Positions 23,656 through 35,000 of a stretch of 64,000 nucleotides of DNA are shown here, in pieces (positions within the stretch are counted from its first letter, which is position 1; every line of letters begins with the position of its first letter). Under the pieces are notes generated by a model. It was not told where the DNA came from and did no database searches. It saw only the letters and a program-made list of their open reading frames with translations. The position numbers and the translations under genes were made by a program. The DNA comes from Enoplolaimus lenunculus (taxonomy: Eukaryota; Nematoda; Enoplea; Enoplida; Thoracostomopsidae). The stretch spans positions 62,001 to 126,000 of the forward strand of contig JASANG010002509.1 of NCBI GenBank assembly GCA_030248215.1, given 5' to 3'.

Positions 23656-23797
23656 CGAAAACTGTGTCTGAAAATTTTTTTGCATCTTTGTGTTGTTTGT
23701 TTGAAGTTTGTTTGTCCCAACATTAACAAAATTGTCAACCTTGTTTGTTAGTCATCAAAAACCCTTGTATGTCCTTTCGGAAAATTTTTTAGCCTCT

Positions 23798-24122
23798 CAC
23801 TAGCGGATCCAGAATGAGGGAGAAGGAAGCGTACGCCCCCGTCGGAATTTTTTGTGATAAAACGGTAAAGTCCCTCCCTACTTTCACAACTTTCCCCCTC
23901 AAAATTTTTTTTTGTGAAAAAATGCTATTTCTACATTCAGAAATTTTTTTGTGAAAAAATACTATTTCTACCCTCACAAATTTTTTGTGATAAAATGATT
24001 TTACCCCTAAGAAAACTTTTTGGTAATATAATGATAAGGTCACTCACTACCTTAGATTTTTTGCGTTTCATAACATTTGCTAGCCCTACCCCAGCCGCGA
24101 AATTTTCGGATCCGCCTCTGCC
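23798..24122. mobile_element. Family F element, copy 2
   Basis: TAGCGGATCCAGAATGAGGG at the left, TTTTCGGATCCGCCTCTGCC at the right. Internally it has a short direct repeat built on TTTTTTTGTGAAAAAATGCT. Confidence 0.7.
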
Positions 24123-24425
24123 CTCCCCCTAACAAGGTAAGCTGGTCACCGGCCAAGGCATGGGGGTGCTAAAATGAAAACAATCCAGTTGTAATACGTC
24201 ACCGTAAAATAGGGACTTCATAAAATCAATCGAATATATATTTTATGTCAATCTGACACCTGTTACGGTGACCATACTTGATGGTTTAGACCTTAGAATC
24301 ACAAAATCTCAAAGCTTAAATATGCAAAACATTTATCTGATTTCTTTGTATCTGTTTTGCGTTTCGTTTCGTCTCATTATGTGTATTTAGATTCCACTTA
24401 TTCGTAGCAACCTGCTGCTATACCC

Positions 24426-24600
24426 AGTGCCGGAAAAGACAGGGGAGAGGGTTCCTCCGAAATTTCAGGGTGGAGGCCCCTAGAAGCCAGACACATTTTA
24501 AAACTCCGGCGGGTTTTGTTTCAACCGGTTAGGGTGGGGGGGCCTTTAGGGGTGGGGCCCCCCAAATGGAGTTATGGGGGGGAGACGTTCCGGCCCTGGC
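24426..24600. mobile_element. Element U (CAGTGCCGGAA ends), copy 1
   Basis: CAGTGCCGGAA at the left and TTCCGGCCCTGG at the right; G-rich and C-rich interior strands (GGTGGGGGGGCC). The end style is common in hAT MITEs. Related copy at 36801. Confidence 0.5.
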
Positions 24601-24714
24601 CATACCATTTGTCGTTTTGTAGGCGATTTTTGTTTTAGCTGGCAAAATAAGCTTTGGTTTGGTTTCGTTATATTTGTAAGCTTGTGAGACATGCTTGTCC
24701 GTGCGTATTTGACA

Positions 24715-24905
24715 CATGCATTGCACTATATAGTATGCTTTCCGGCAGCATACGGTCGACACATATAGTCGACGAAAAATGTTACTGGAGAAGCGGGCTA
24801 CATGGCGCAAGGGTAACAGCGTCTGCCTAGACACACAGAAAGTTGCCAGTTCGAAACGTCATCCGCTTTTCCAGCTGCTTAATGAAAAGGTTCGATGCCC
24901 GGTTC
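24715..24905 (+). mobile_element. tRNA-like SINE family Z, copy 1
   Basis: Palindromic head GTATGCTTTCCGGCAGCATA, then GTCGACACATATAGTCGACG, then a tRNA-like part: GCGGGCTACATGGCGCAAGG (A box) and CCAGTTCGAAACG (B box), with tail TTTCCAGCTGCTTAAT. Three copies in the window share all three parts. Confidence 0.7.
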
Positions 24906-25034
24906 CACCTTGACTGACAACGGTGGCCACGCCGCGAGCGTAACGGCAGATTATCACGCTCTGAACACGGTATACAGTCGAAAATAGGATGGACGGTCAA
25001 GAGACGACCTTGGTGAAAATTGGGGCAATGTACA

Positions 25035-25205
25035 TTGTACAGTATGCTTGCCGGTAGCATACGGTCGTCATATAGTCGACGATAGAAGCATTTGGGCAGG
25101 CGGGCTTCCTGGCGCAGTGGGAACAGTGTCTACCCGACACGCAGAAGAACGTTAGTTCGAAACCATCCGTAACCCGCTTTTTCAGCTGCTTAGTTAAAAA
25201 GTATG
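25035..25205 (+). mobile_element. tRNA-like SINE family Z, copy 2
   Basis: Head GTATGCTTGCCGGTAGCATA, A box TGGCGCAGTGGGAACAG, B box TAGTTCGAAACCA, tail CTTTTTCAGCTGCTTAG. Confidence 0.72.
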
Positions 25206-25224
25206 ACGTTCCAGTTCTTACCTA

Positions 25225-25410
25225 CTCACTAAAAAATATACTTAAAATTAAAAAAAAACTGTTGCCGAATTAAGTGTCGGGTTTGCTTATTATGATGCTT
25301 GTGGCAAAGGTTTACTTCATTTTAAGCAAACACAAAATTCTTAGTTTTACACTTATATACTTAATTAATCAGCAAATGACAGTAGAAGTTTTACTCATTT
25401 ACATATATTT
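25225..25410 (-). repeat. Right arm of the long inverted pair (family R)
   Basis: Reverse complement of 23484-23655. The pair encloses 1.6 kb holding one family F element and two SINEs. Confidence 0.7.
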
Positions 25411-27159
25411 AAGCAAAGATTTACTCAATATTTAGTACACTTATACTTGAAATAGTTAATAAAATATAACTAAAGTATTTTATGTACAATGTTTTTACAG
25501 AGTAGATAGTGTTTGAATAAATGTTTCTTTATTAATTATATATCATTTCAATCCATCTATAATTTTTATTATTAAAGTTGGAACGCCTCATTTAACCAAG
25601 AAACGCCCATTTTGCAATGAAATTTCTCGAGCAAATGAAAAAACTTCAGCATGGCGACGGCATTATGGTCTTTAATGAATATAGCTTAATTTGAAATTAC
25701 ACAGCCATATCAGGTAGCGTGTTCGTGTGCAATTTGAGCAAATTCATGATTTCAAACCGTAAATTCTATAAGAAACCAGTTTTGTTACGAAATTTCTTGA
25801 ATCGGTCACATTTAAGCATAAATGCACTTTGAGTTCGAATCAATATTGTCAATTTTAAATTACACAACCACAACTGTCTATGTAAGCGTGTAACACTTGT
25901 CAGCTTGACACTAATATTAAGTTGCTAACCAACTCTAAGCAATCTAGTTTTTATCATGGGTACTATTCCAAACTGCACGATGCCTACTAAGCCTAAACCT
26001 AACCATAAACCCTAAGCCTAAGGGTGGCATACTTTTTCACTATTTTAATGTCGTCGCCGTTCGGTGTCGTCCGACCGACGCTGTCCAATGCCGTGTGGCA
26101 AAAGTACCGCAACGCATGTGTATTTGCCGCATGGACCAGCATCCGTGTCACCATTAGCCTAATTGTGGACCTAAGCCTAAGGCTAATTTTAAACATAAGC
26201 ATTATAAGCTTTAAGCTTCCCAATCTTTAAGTCTCCTAGTCCTCCTGCATTCTCGGTGGCCAAGTTCTAATAATTAGCATTTTTCTACTTTTGCATGGTT
26301 AAAATGGGTCCTTTGAGACGGTTAGTGGTCAACTTTACAGCATAGAACTGATGTCCATTCTACGCTGAAGCCGTAGATTTTCGCCAGGCACATCAGCCGT
26401 ACCAATTTTAATTAATTCTCCAGAGATCAAAACAAAATTTCGACTAAAAAACCTTATAAAAGTTCATATCGATGATAGAAGCCCTATAGTATTGTGTAGG
26501 TAGTAACTGTTCGATCAGATAACTTTATGCTGTGAATTGGCAGTTCCGGCGGAAGCGGTTGCAAAACCCCCTCAATTCGGGTCCCCAAAGGATCGCATTT
26601 TAAGTAAGCTGATTAATTCTTGTTCTGGTTTTGATCAAAAGATTCTATTTGATTACAAGAAAAATTACATGCCAGCCAGATTGAAAATAAATGTTGATAA
26701 ATACTGAACCAGTACTGTTAAGCTATGTGGTTTGTCTAATAGACCGTTGCTGTTCTTTAATTAAATTCATATTAAGAAACAATGAAATGCATTAATTTTG
26801 TAGCCAAAATGCACATTACAACATAAACAGGGCTGTAGAATAAGTTCGATATGGATACTGGAGTTCAAAATATTTTCTTCGATTTGGCCAGTGTTTTACA
26901 CAGCTCTGTGGTATCCGAGACATGAGCGTGTAACCGGACATCCGTTTCCGGTGACAATCGGTGTCCTTATCTGTTATAGAAATACCGAAACTTCTGTTAT
27001 TTGTGTGCTCAAAATTAATTGTAAATCCCGTACGTATTACATTTTTTATTAGGTATGCTGCAATTGTTCGAAATGAAATCAAAAATTACGAAATTCATCC
27101 ATAAACTTAAGAAGTTTGGTGCACAGAGTGCGAAACTTTAAAACGTTTACAATATATAT
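25411..27159. other. No gene; one GC-rich hexamer-flanked stretch
   Basis: 25990-26225 has CTAAGCCTAA-type words on both sides of a GC-rich GTCGTCCGACCGACGCTGTC stretch, like a mix of the hexamer and P families. The remainder is AT-rich with no exon I can support. Confidence 0.35.
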
Positions 27160-27518
27160 ATCAGGGCACAACCGGAGGTCTGCCTCCGGCTCCGGCAGGC
27201 ATTCTGCCTCCGGCTCCGGTAGCATTTTTGCCGGAATTTTCGGCAATTTCGGTAGTAAAATTTGCATAATTTTGCAAAATTTATCTTTTTATCGCGTTAC
27301 GTTTTGCTTTTGTAGCGATTTCCAAGAAAGGATTTCCGGAATTTTGCCGAAAATTAGCGTAAAACCAAACAACTTAACAACATATTACAGATATTGACTA
27401 TAATTAATTAACCATCATTTTTACTACTTAATTTCGCCTAACCTCTGGCTCCGGCAAGTTTCGTTGACCTCCGGCTCCGGCTCCGCTATTTTTCACCTCC
27501 GGTGGCACCCTGATATAA
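27160..27518. mobile_element. Family O element, full copy
   Basis: TCAGGGCACAACCGGAGG at the left and CCTCCGGTGGCACCCTGA at the right, flanked by TATA on each side. Multiple CCTCCGGCTCCGG words near both ends; AT-rich middle. Confidence 0.75.
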
Positions 27519-27857
27519 ATATCGTAGTCAGAAAGTGATTGATAGCAAAAGTTTAAGGTTTGATATGGAAATATAATTTAATTATAACTGTAAGAATAAC
27601 ATACGTCATCAGTAGTTTTTTCTATAATTGCAATTATATTCTGTGAGATTTTTCATAAGTTTCTGTGAATGACCAGTTCTTAACGAATATCTTCGGTAAT
27701 CAAATTTTACCTTTAATTACGGCTCTCAGGTATCTAAAATATTATACTAAATTGGACTTTTTATGTATTCAATTTTGAAGTTTGAATTGAAAGTAACGAA
27801 ACGATATATTCGAAGCTTGGCTCGTACCCAGAGCTGAACCAAATTGCTTAGCCTATT
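27519..27857. other. No gene or repeat seen
   Basis: AT-rich spacer before the satellite array. Confidence 0.4.
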
Positions 27858-29350
27858 AGAAAATTCAATCTGAAATCAGAAAATTCCATCTGAAATTAGA
27901 AAATTTCATCTGAAATTAGAAAATTTCATCTGAAATTAGAAAATTTCATCTGAAATTAGAAAATTTTATCGGAAATTAGAAAATTTCATCTGAAATTAGA
28001 AAATTTCATCTGAAATTAGAAAATTTCATCTGAAATTAGAAAATTTCATCTGAAATTAGAAAATTTCATCTGAAATTAGAAAACTTCATCCGAAATTAGA
28101 AAATTTCATCTGAAATTAGAAAATTTCATCTGAAATTAGAAAATTTCATCTGAAATTAGAAAATTTTATCGGAAATTAGAAAATTTCATCTGAAATTAGA
28201 AAATTTCATCTGAAATTAGAAAATTTCATCTGAAATTAGAAAATTTCATCTGAAATTAGAAAATTTCATCTGAAATTAGAAAATTTCATCTGAAATTAGA
28301 AATTAGAAAATTTCATCTGGAATTAGAAAATTTTATCGGAAATTAGAAAATTTCATCTGAAATTAGAAAATTTCATCTGAAATTAGAAAATTTTATCGGA
28401 AATTAGAAAATTTCATCTGAAATTAGAAAATTTCATCTGAAATTAGAAAATTTTATCGGAAATTAGAAAATTTCATCTGAAATTAGAAAATTTCATCCGA
28501 AATTAAAAATTTCATCTGAAATTAGAAAATTTCATCTGAAATTAGAAAATTTCATCTGAAATTAGAAAATTTCATCTGAAATTAGAAAATTTCATCTGAA
28601 ATTAGAAAATTTCATCTGAAATTAGAAAATTTCATCTGAAATTAGAAAATTTCATCTGAAATTAGAAAATTTCATCTGAAAAATTAGAAAATTTCATCTG
28701 AAATTAGAAAATTTCATCTGAAATTAGAAAAATTTCATCTGAAATTAGAAAAGTTTCATCTGAAATTAGTAAATTTCATCTGAAATTAGAAAATTTCATC
28801 TGAAATTAGAAAATTTCATCTGAAATTAGAAAATTTCATCTGAAATTAGAAAATTTCATCTGAAATTAGAAAAAATTTCATCTGAAAATTAGAAAATTTC
28901 ATCTGAAATTAGAAAATTTCATCTGAAATTAGAAAGTTTCATCTGAAATTAGAAAATTTCATCTGAAATTAGAAAATTTCATCTGAAATTAGAAAATTTC
29001 ATCTGAAATTAGAAAATTTCATCTGAAATTAGAAAATTTCATCTGAAATTAGAAAATTTCATCTGAAATTAGAAAATTTCATCTGAAATTAGAAAATTTC
29101 ATCTGAAATTAGAAAATTTCATCTGAAATTAGAAAATTTCATCTGAAATTAGAAAATTTCATCTGAAATTAGAAAATTTCATCTGAAATTAGAAAATTTC
29201 ATCTGAAATTAGAAAATTTCATCTGAAATTAGAAAGTTTCATCTGAAATTAGAAAATTTCATCTGAAATTAGAAAGTTTCATCTGAAATTAGAAAATTTC
29301 AACTGAAATTAGAAAATTTCATTTGAAATTAGAAAATTTCATCTGAAAAA
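27858..29350. repeat. 21-bp palindromic satellite array, about 70 units
   Basis: Unit core AATTTCATCTGAAATT is a 16-base palindrome with a TC centre, joined by AGAA. A variant, TTTTATCGGAAATT, recurs at intervals of two to six units in the left 600 bp, a sign of higher-order duplication. The right 900 bp are nearly pure consensus with a few length variants near 28680-28900. Confidence 0.98.
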
Positions 29351-30186
29351 GTACTATTAGCATCGCTTGTAATTACAACAAAATCTTCGTAAACATACCT
29401 TATTTAAAAAGATTTTGACTCGTAACAAGGCTGTTTTTGAGCCTTCTTGTACTTAATTATTAATACAAATACATTTACGCAGCGTACATAAGTAAAAACA
29501 ATAATAATAATAATAATAATGTCAAATTAAAATGAAATTTTCGAAGTCGGCATCTTAAAATTTAAAAACAAAACAAGGGTGTATACAAGGTGAGAGATTG
29601 AGGACATATATTTCTTGCTGATATAAACCTGGAGTGACAGGAAAACACACAGGTGCAAAAAAAATTCCAATACTGTGAACAGGTTACAAATACTACTTTG
29701 TGAGACAGTGATGTCATACCCTTCCGAACCTAAAATCTGGCTACGATCATTTGAATAGCAACGGTATTTTGGTTTATTCTGAAACTTTAGTGTTGTTGAA
29801 ATTTGATTTTAAAATTAAGATCAAACCTACGCATACGAAGTGTAATTAACCGCTGTCGAGTATATTTTCGCTAGTTGGCCAAATTAGCATAAGAATACTG
29901 TTTATTTCGAACAATCATTCGCGTAGCCACAGCGGAGGACAGCGGAGTTTTACGTGTTCCCAATCCTAAAATATTTGCTCGGCGTGCCATTTTCTGTCGG
30001 GATCAGATGTTTTCATCGTGTTAACACCTCAGATGGTAACATCCGTATCGCTCGTGTCATTGAGTTCGATTTTTTGGACAAAATTTAAACTGGAAAGCAG
30101 GGTTGTTTTTTTCTGGAAAAAATTATGAGCGGAAAAAATGTTTTTTTTTCTTTTTCCGGAAAAATGGAAAAAATGGAAAAATTCAT
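29351..30186. other. No gene; short (AAT)n
   Basis: A short AAT microsatellite at 29499-29520. Otherwise no structure noticed. Confidence 0.4.
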
Positions 30187-30475
30187 TCTTTGTCTGAGTG
30201 ATCGGTTATCTCACTCTTAGCGGGCGTTTGCCCCAAAATGCTTGGATTTTGAACCTTTTTACATATTTGAATTTCTGATAACATCCCTGTATCATTCGAC
30301 GCCAAAATCTGAATTTTTGAAAAATTCGATTCGTAAGGCCACAAGGCCAGCCCCTTGGGACCCAAAAACTATTTTTTCGAAAAGTTGGACAATTTATATA
30401 CTATTTGACGCAGTTTGCAAAGCGGAGACAAGCGGTGTTAAACTTTCTGTAGTCAGATGACTGCTGAACGACTTT
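30187..30475. mobile_element. Element N, left-half copy
   Basis: GCCCCAAAATGCTTGGATTT, CATATTTGAATTTCTGATAA and GACGCCAAAATCTGAATTTT correspond to the arm at 6965-7150. Confidence 0.55.
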
Positions 30476-30628
30476 TCCAAATACCTGATTTGGCGCGCTG
30501 CCAGCGATCACGGTTCGGCGCCAAATTTAGCTATATGACAACAACTCGTCGGCCAGGCGTTTGATTCGAGAACATTTAACAATATTTGTCCTAGGTCCAC
30601 AACCTGTGTAAATGGTATATAATTTGAT

Positions 30629-30827
30629 GGCCCATGTAAAGATCAGGACTGGAGCGTTTTTCTGGGGAACTAGAATAGAATAAGCTTAATGTTTAGACTA
30701 ATTTTTTGCCTGGCTTACGCTTAGGCTATGGCTTAGGAAATGCTCCTTATTACGCTTTGCCTTGTCTTCGGCTTAGGTTTAGGGATATGCTTATAACACT
30801 GTTCCACCCCTGTTTTTTGCATTGGCC
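30629..30827. mobile_element. Hexamer element type B, copy 1
   Basis: GGCCCATGTAAAGATCAGG at the left, CCTGTTTTTTGCATTGGCC at the right; interior TTGCCTGGCTTACGCTTAGG. Flanked by AATTTGAT and AATTTGTC, a near-perfect 8-bp target duplication. Confidence 0.8.
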
Positions 30828-31597
30828 AATTTGTCTAATTTTTCTACAAAAAATTTGGATCCAATGGGGAAATTTGGAACCTTAAAAATTCGAATTTTCG
30901 TGGAGGTCATCAGAACATCAAAAACTCATGAGTGGAGTGAGCTACACAGGTCACATTTGTTTTTTTGTAAGTATACATTAAATTCCAAGACACTTTTGGG
31001 TTTTCGGACATGTGCTGCATGTAAATTAGTTACGTGTCATTTAAAAACGCTACTTTATATATAATATTTAGCTGCAAATTATATTAATGAATCGTTTAAT
31101 ATTTTTCGATTTTTTCCGGCAATTTTTTCCGGCCAACAACCCTGCTGGAAATAACTATTTTATTTATTGTTGTGAATTTTATTTAAAAACAAAACATTTG
31201 CTATTTGTTCTACTGTACCGAGAAAGCACCACGCTCACCCGCAGACGAGCGGGTCCGTCATCCTTGGCTACCCAACGACAGCCTACCAGATGGGACTTTA
31301 GGTTCCCGAGAACTCAGTGAAACAAAATGTTCCTAGGGGGGGGGGGCTAATTTTTCCCCTACGGGACGATAGTAAAAAACTGTTGCGATATAATGATACA
31401 AGAGGTGGTCTTCAGAATGAAGGTTTGGTTCACCTCGAGTTTCAAATATTAACGATTCGATTTGTATAACAATTTAAAATTGGCTCAAACATGCATGTAT
31501 TTTAACCACGAGCGCCGGCAAGTGGATCATCCTTTATGCAGAATGGACATTATATGACAGTGTGACAAGATTGCAATTATTATCATATATACTTACC

Positions 31598-31606
31598 TAT
31601 ATAAAA
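31598..31606 (+). promoter_or_regulatory. TATA-like box upstream of receptor exon 1
   Basis: TATATAAAA lies about 220 bp before the first receptor ATG, in otherwise featureless DNA. If used, the start site would be near 31630. The surrounding AT-rich sequence makes chance likely; an upstream non-coding or signal-peptide exon would argue against it. Confidence 0.3.
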
Positions 31607-31717
31607 GGCATATAGTCAAGCCATATGCGAGCAGCAGCACCAATCTCTTGCACGTATCTGCAGACATCCATGTAATGCAGCAACAATAATTGCTGAAAAG
31701 CGAGAAATATTGTTGCA

Positions 31718-31789
31718 ATGACATTTTTCGGGTGTATTTTTATTTTAAGCATTCAAGCATCAATTTTCATGGTCAGCGTTAATAAATAA
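31718..31789 (+). other. Short open frame coding a signal-peptide-like sequence just upstream of exon 1
   Basis: Reads MTFFGCIFILSIQASIFM followed by five residues and TAA. It is in the same frame as the ATG at 31823 but separated by stops. The hydrophobic core looks like the signal peptide that class B receptors usually have. No canonical GT/AG pair joins it to exon 1 in the right phase, so it is either a chance uORF or part of an exon spliced in a way I cannot see. Confidence 0.3.
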
Positions 31790-31822
31790 ATATTTTTTAA
31801 ATTTTAAACACAAATTTAAGCT

Positions 31823-32057
31823 ATGGGACTTGAACGTCCGTATCCGGTCGACGACTTTTATATGAAATACTGTCAGCGGACACAGCTTCATGCGAGAATA
31901 TTTAATAATGCAACGCCACGTATTGTGCATCCATCATTTTTAGACGCTCGACGATGGTGCAACGCAACGTGGGACACTGTACTGTGTTGGCCGGCAGTTC
32001 CGGCTGGCCAAAATTATACACTGCCTTGTCCGCCAATGAAAGGACTCGATCCGTCAA
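31823..32057 (+). CDS. Pdfr: Receptor exon 1: first half of hormone-binding domain
   Basis: Encodes 78 residues plus one base. It holds cysteines 1-4 of the HRM fold, with the family core [12 protein letters not shown] followed by LPCPP. N-glycosylation sequons lie at N29, N47 and N64. The ATG at 31823 is the first in-frame one after stops; an AG at 31819-31820 could instead be an acceptor, so the true protein start is open. The donor is GTAAGT at 32058, phase 1. Confidence 0.88.
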
Positions 32058-35000
32058 GTAAGTCGCCGCTGTTGTTTAAACTCCATTCACACGTGCAAGT
32101 TTTTTTTTTGTATCTCAGAAACTTACAGCTGCAACTCACACGTGCAAGGATTATTTTTAATTGAATTTCGAACAAATCTAATCAACATCAATTGTTAGGT
32201 TGAGGCTTCGTGTTGGGGCGTGGTAGCCAATCAAATCGAGGGATATGTGGAAGCGGCTGGTCCGGCCCTGTGTAAAACCACATCTGCCGAAGTAATAACT
32301 TGTTGAACGGTAAGTGGTCTGAATACTTTTAAACTTGCCGACGCTTCAGTTGAACTTGGTTCGTTCCGCCAAAAATACGTTTGTGTGACGTTTTAGAACG
32401 AGTTTCAAAACACTGTCACCGTAGTGGACTGTGGTTCGGAAGGAATGAAAGTGATTTTAGCTCACCAAACGGTTACACTGATTACAGTGTTTGTATGATT
32501 ATCGATTATACAGCGTTTGTGGTAAACAATACTTTCAAATCGAAATATTTATATCGTAGAATACTAAAAGGCCAAATATTTTGAGTTTGCATGGTGGTGA
32601 ACTGGGCAATGGCAAGCAGGATAAAACGTTTTTTGAAGCTGTCCTTTGTTGCGTCCTTGTCTGAGTCGCTTTTTGAGCCGAACGCAAATCAGCTTTTATG
32701 AAAATTTCAAAAAAAAATATTTTATTATTAAGTGAACCGTAAGGTGGCGCTGTATTCGTCGTGCGGCGCCATCCGTCACTGTCCGGCGCCGTTCGGTCAC
32801 CCGTACGGAACCTTCCGTCACGGGTGTTACCCGTACGGCGCCGTTCGTCATCTGTACGGCGCCGTTCGTCATCCGTACGGCGCCGTTCGTCATCCGTACG
32901 GCGCCGTTCGTCATCCGTACGGCGCCGTTCGTCATCCGTACGGCGCCGTTCGTCATCCGTACGGCGCCGTTCGTCATCCGTACGGCGCCGTTCCTCATCC
33001 GTACGGCGCACGGCGCCAGACGTCAACAAAAGTTCAACGCAATTCTAAATATTAGCTGACATTCCACTGTAAATAGTAAGCAGCGTCTGGTTGCATTATA
33101 CCTTAATTTCTGTTGCAGTCTTTAACCAAGGATGCAGCCAGGGGGAACTGAGGTCAACCCCCGTTACCTTTCGGATTTCTGCACATGGGGTTTTATAGAC
33201 ACGGTTTCCGATTGTAACATTAGACCTTGCGCTTGTGAAATTTTTATGCTTAGTATTCCTATAAGCGCAACCATAGCGTACCAGCGGGCGCGCTCCTTCT
33301 AGGTGACGCAAAATTTTTGCAGGTCTGCTAATCATACCAGTTAACATGTGTACAGCCTAATATTTGCAAAATGAATTACCTAAATTGCTAACGTTCATAC
33401 AATAAGTTTTTATAAGAAACTGAGTTATTTTTTGTCAAAATATGTTAAATTTAGACAAAATAACAAAAATTCTATCCAATGTCATGTACCAAAGTTCAAA
33501 TTTGCCAGATTTAAAGCAACGCTGACTATGAACCCAATCAAAGCTTTTACTAACACAGTCTACCTTAAACAATGCCGTATAATTTGAGCCAATCGACAAC
33601 ATTGTTGCGCTTGTTTTTTTCACTCATTTTACAACCAGGTGTTTTGCCCAAAATAGTTGAATTTGAACCATTTTGAGTATATTTCGTCTCTTCGACAACC
33701 CCCTAAGTTGTCAACCAGTCGTTGGATCGAATAAAATTTAGCACAATTCGACTCACTAAAATGTTTAAGTTTGAAACATAAAAATATTCAGGATCTGTAA
33801 ATGGATTTGGGACATTATTAATCACGGTTTGGGCTGAAGAATTGACGCGTTAGCATTTAATAACAATATTATTATTTCGTTAACCAATAGCTAATTTAGG
33901 AATTACTGTAGTGACCCGAAAAAGAGAGGGGGGCTGATATTTATTTGGCCTCTGCAGAGGACCCCCTGTTACGTTCCCGGTACGGCAATTATCCGTTGAA
34001 TTAAACATTTATTTGTCTTGTATCAAAAGCTTGAGCGATAATGCAATGTTATACTTAGGTATGTACTTTCAAAACTTAAGTATGCTTTAAAATTGTGAAC
34101 TCAACTATACTGGTGCCTGGAGTTATTTATTCACTACAATTAGGGTCAATTTACATTTATATACTCTAAGTAGCGTTAAGGGATTATATCCGCTTATGTA
34201 TAGGGATACGGACTCCAATCGATTGGTACTCAAGGTGGGGCCTCGTGTTATTCGGGTCACTATGTGGTGGCGTATTGAACTAACGAAACTAACGCTTTAA
34301 ATAACAGTGTCTACTGTTTGAATTTTAAACACAGAATAGAGCGAGAAATATTTGATAACCGAAGTTAAAAAATATGTCAATAAATCACGGGTCAAAATGT
34401 TGAACAAGTTTGTTGAGTCAAAATTAAGTAATGAGGCAAATATTTGACCCGGGCACCCAATATTTCAGTTTTACTCAATGAAAGTTTCGTATTTCTATTT
34501 TGTTTACATAAAAAAATATAGCGATTTCAAGTCTCCCCCAAGGTTCACCAGCGAATTCCATTCATCGGGTGTGGTAAGGTCGGAATACAGCGTCAAATAT
34601 CTTGGAACTAAATGGTGACGTATCAAACAATGCCGACCCACTTTTACGAACATCGTCCGCAGTGGCGGGCTCGAGCAGATATGACATTAAACGCTTCTTT
34701 AAGTCGTGGGTCAACTGAAGGTCACGAATCCATTACTCGGGTGTGTCCGGCTGGTCAAACTTCAACATTTTGGCTAACTTGCTGGCAAACTCAACAATTT
34801 GCCCTGAGTGCTACCGGCTGGTCAAAATTCAACATTTTCTTGACACTCAACCGGCTGGTCAAACTTCAACATTTTTTGCCACCGGCTGGCAAATTACTTT
34901 AGGCTCCTGGTCTGCTTGCATTGCCACATTTTGGCTTGAAACGGCCCCCGGCTGGTCAAACTTCAACATTTTGGCTTGAAACTGAAACCGGCTGGTCAAA

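Noticed and set aside
27858-29350. CRISPR-like array
   Set aside because: Units are contiguous with no spacers, the palindromic unit is a eukaryotic satellite, and the setting is plainly animal.
32535-33055. Frames repeating RRTDDE, NGAVRMT or PYGAVRH
   Set aside because: Produced by the 21-bp (seven-codon) P2 repeat on both strands; not protein genes.
34612-34979. Frames containing [14 protein letters not shown] repeats, considered as a third hormone-domain exon
   Set aside because: They cover the 40-bp minisatellite and lack the cysteine/tryptophan pattern; the first 40 residues look coding-like but have no family match.
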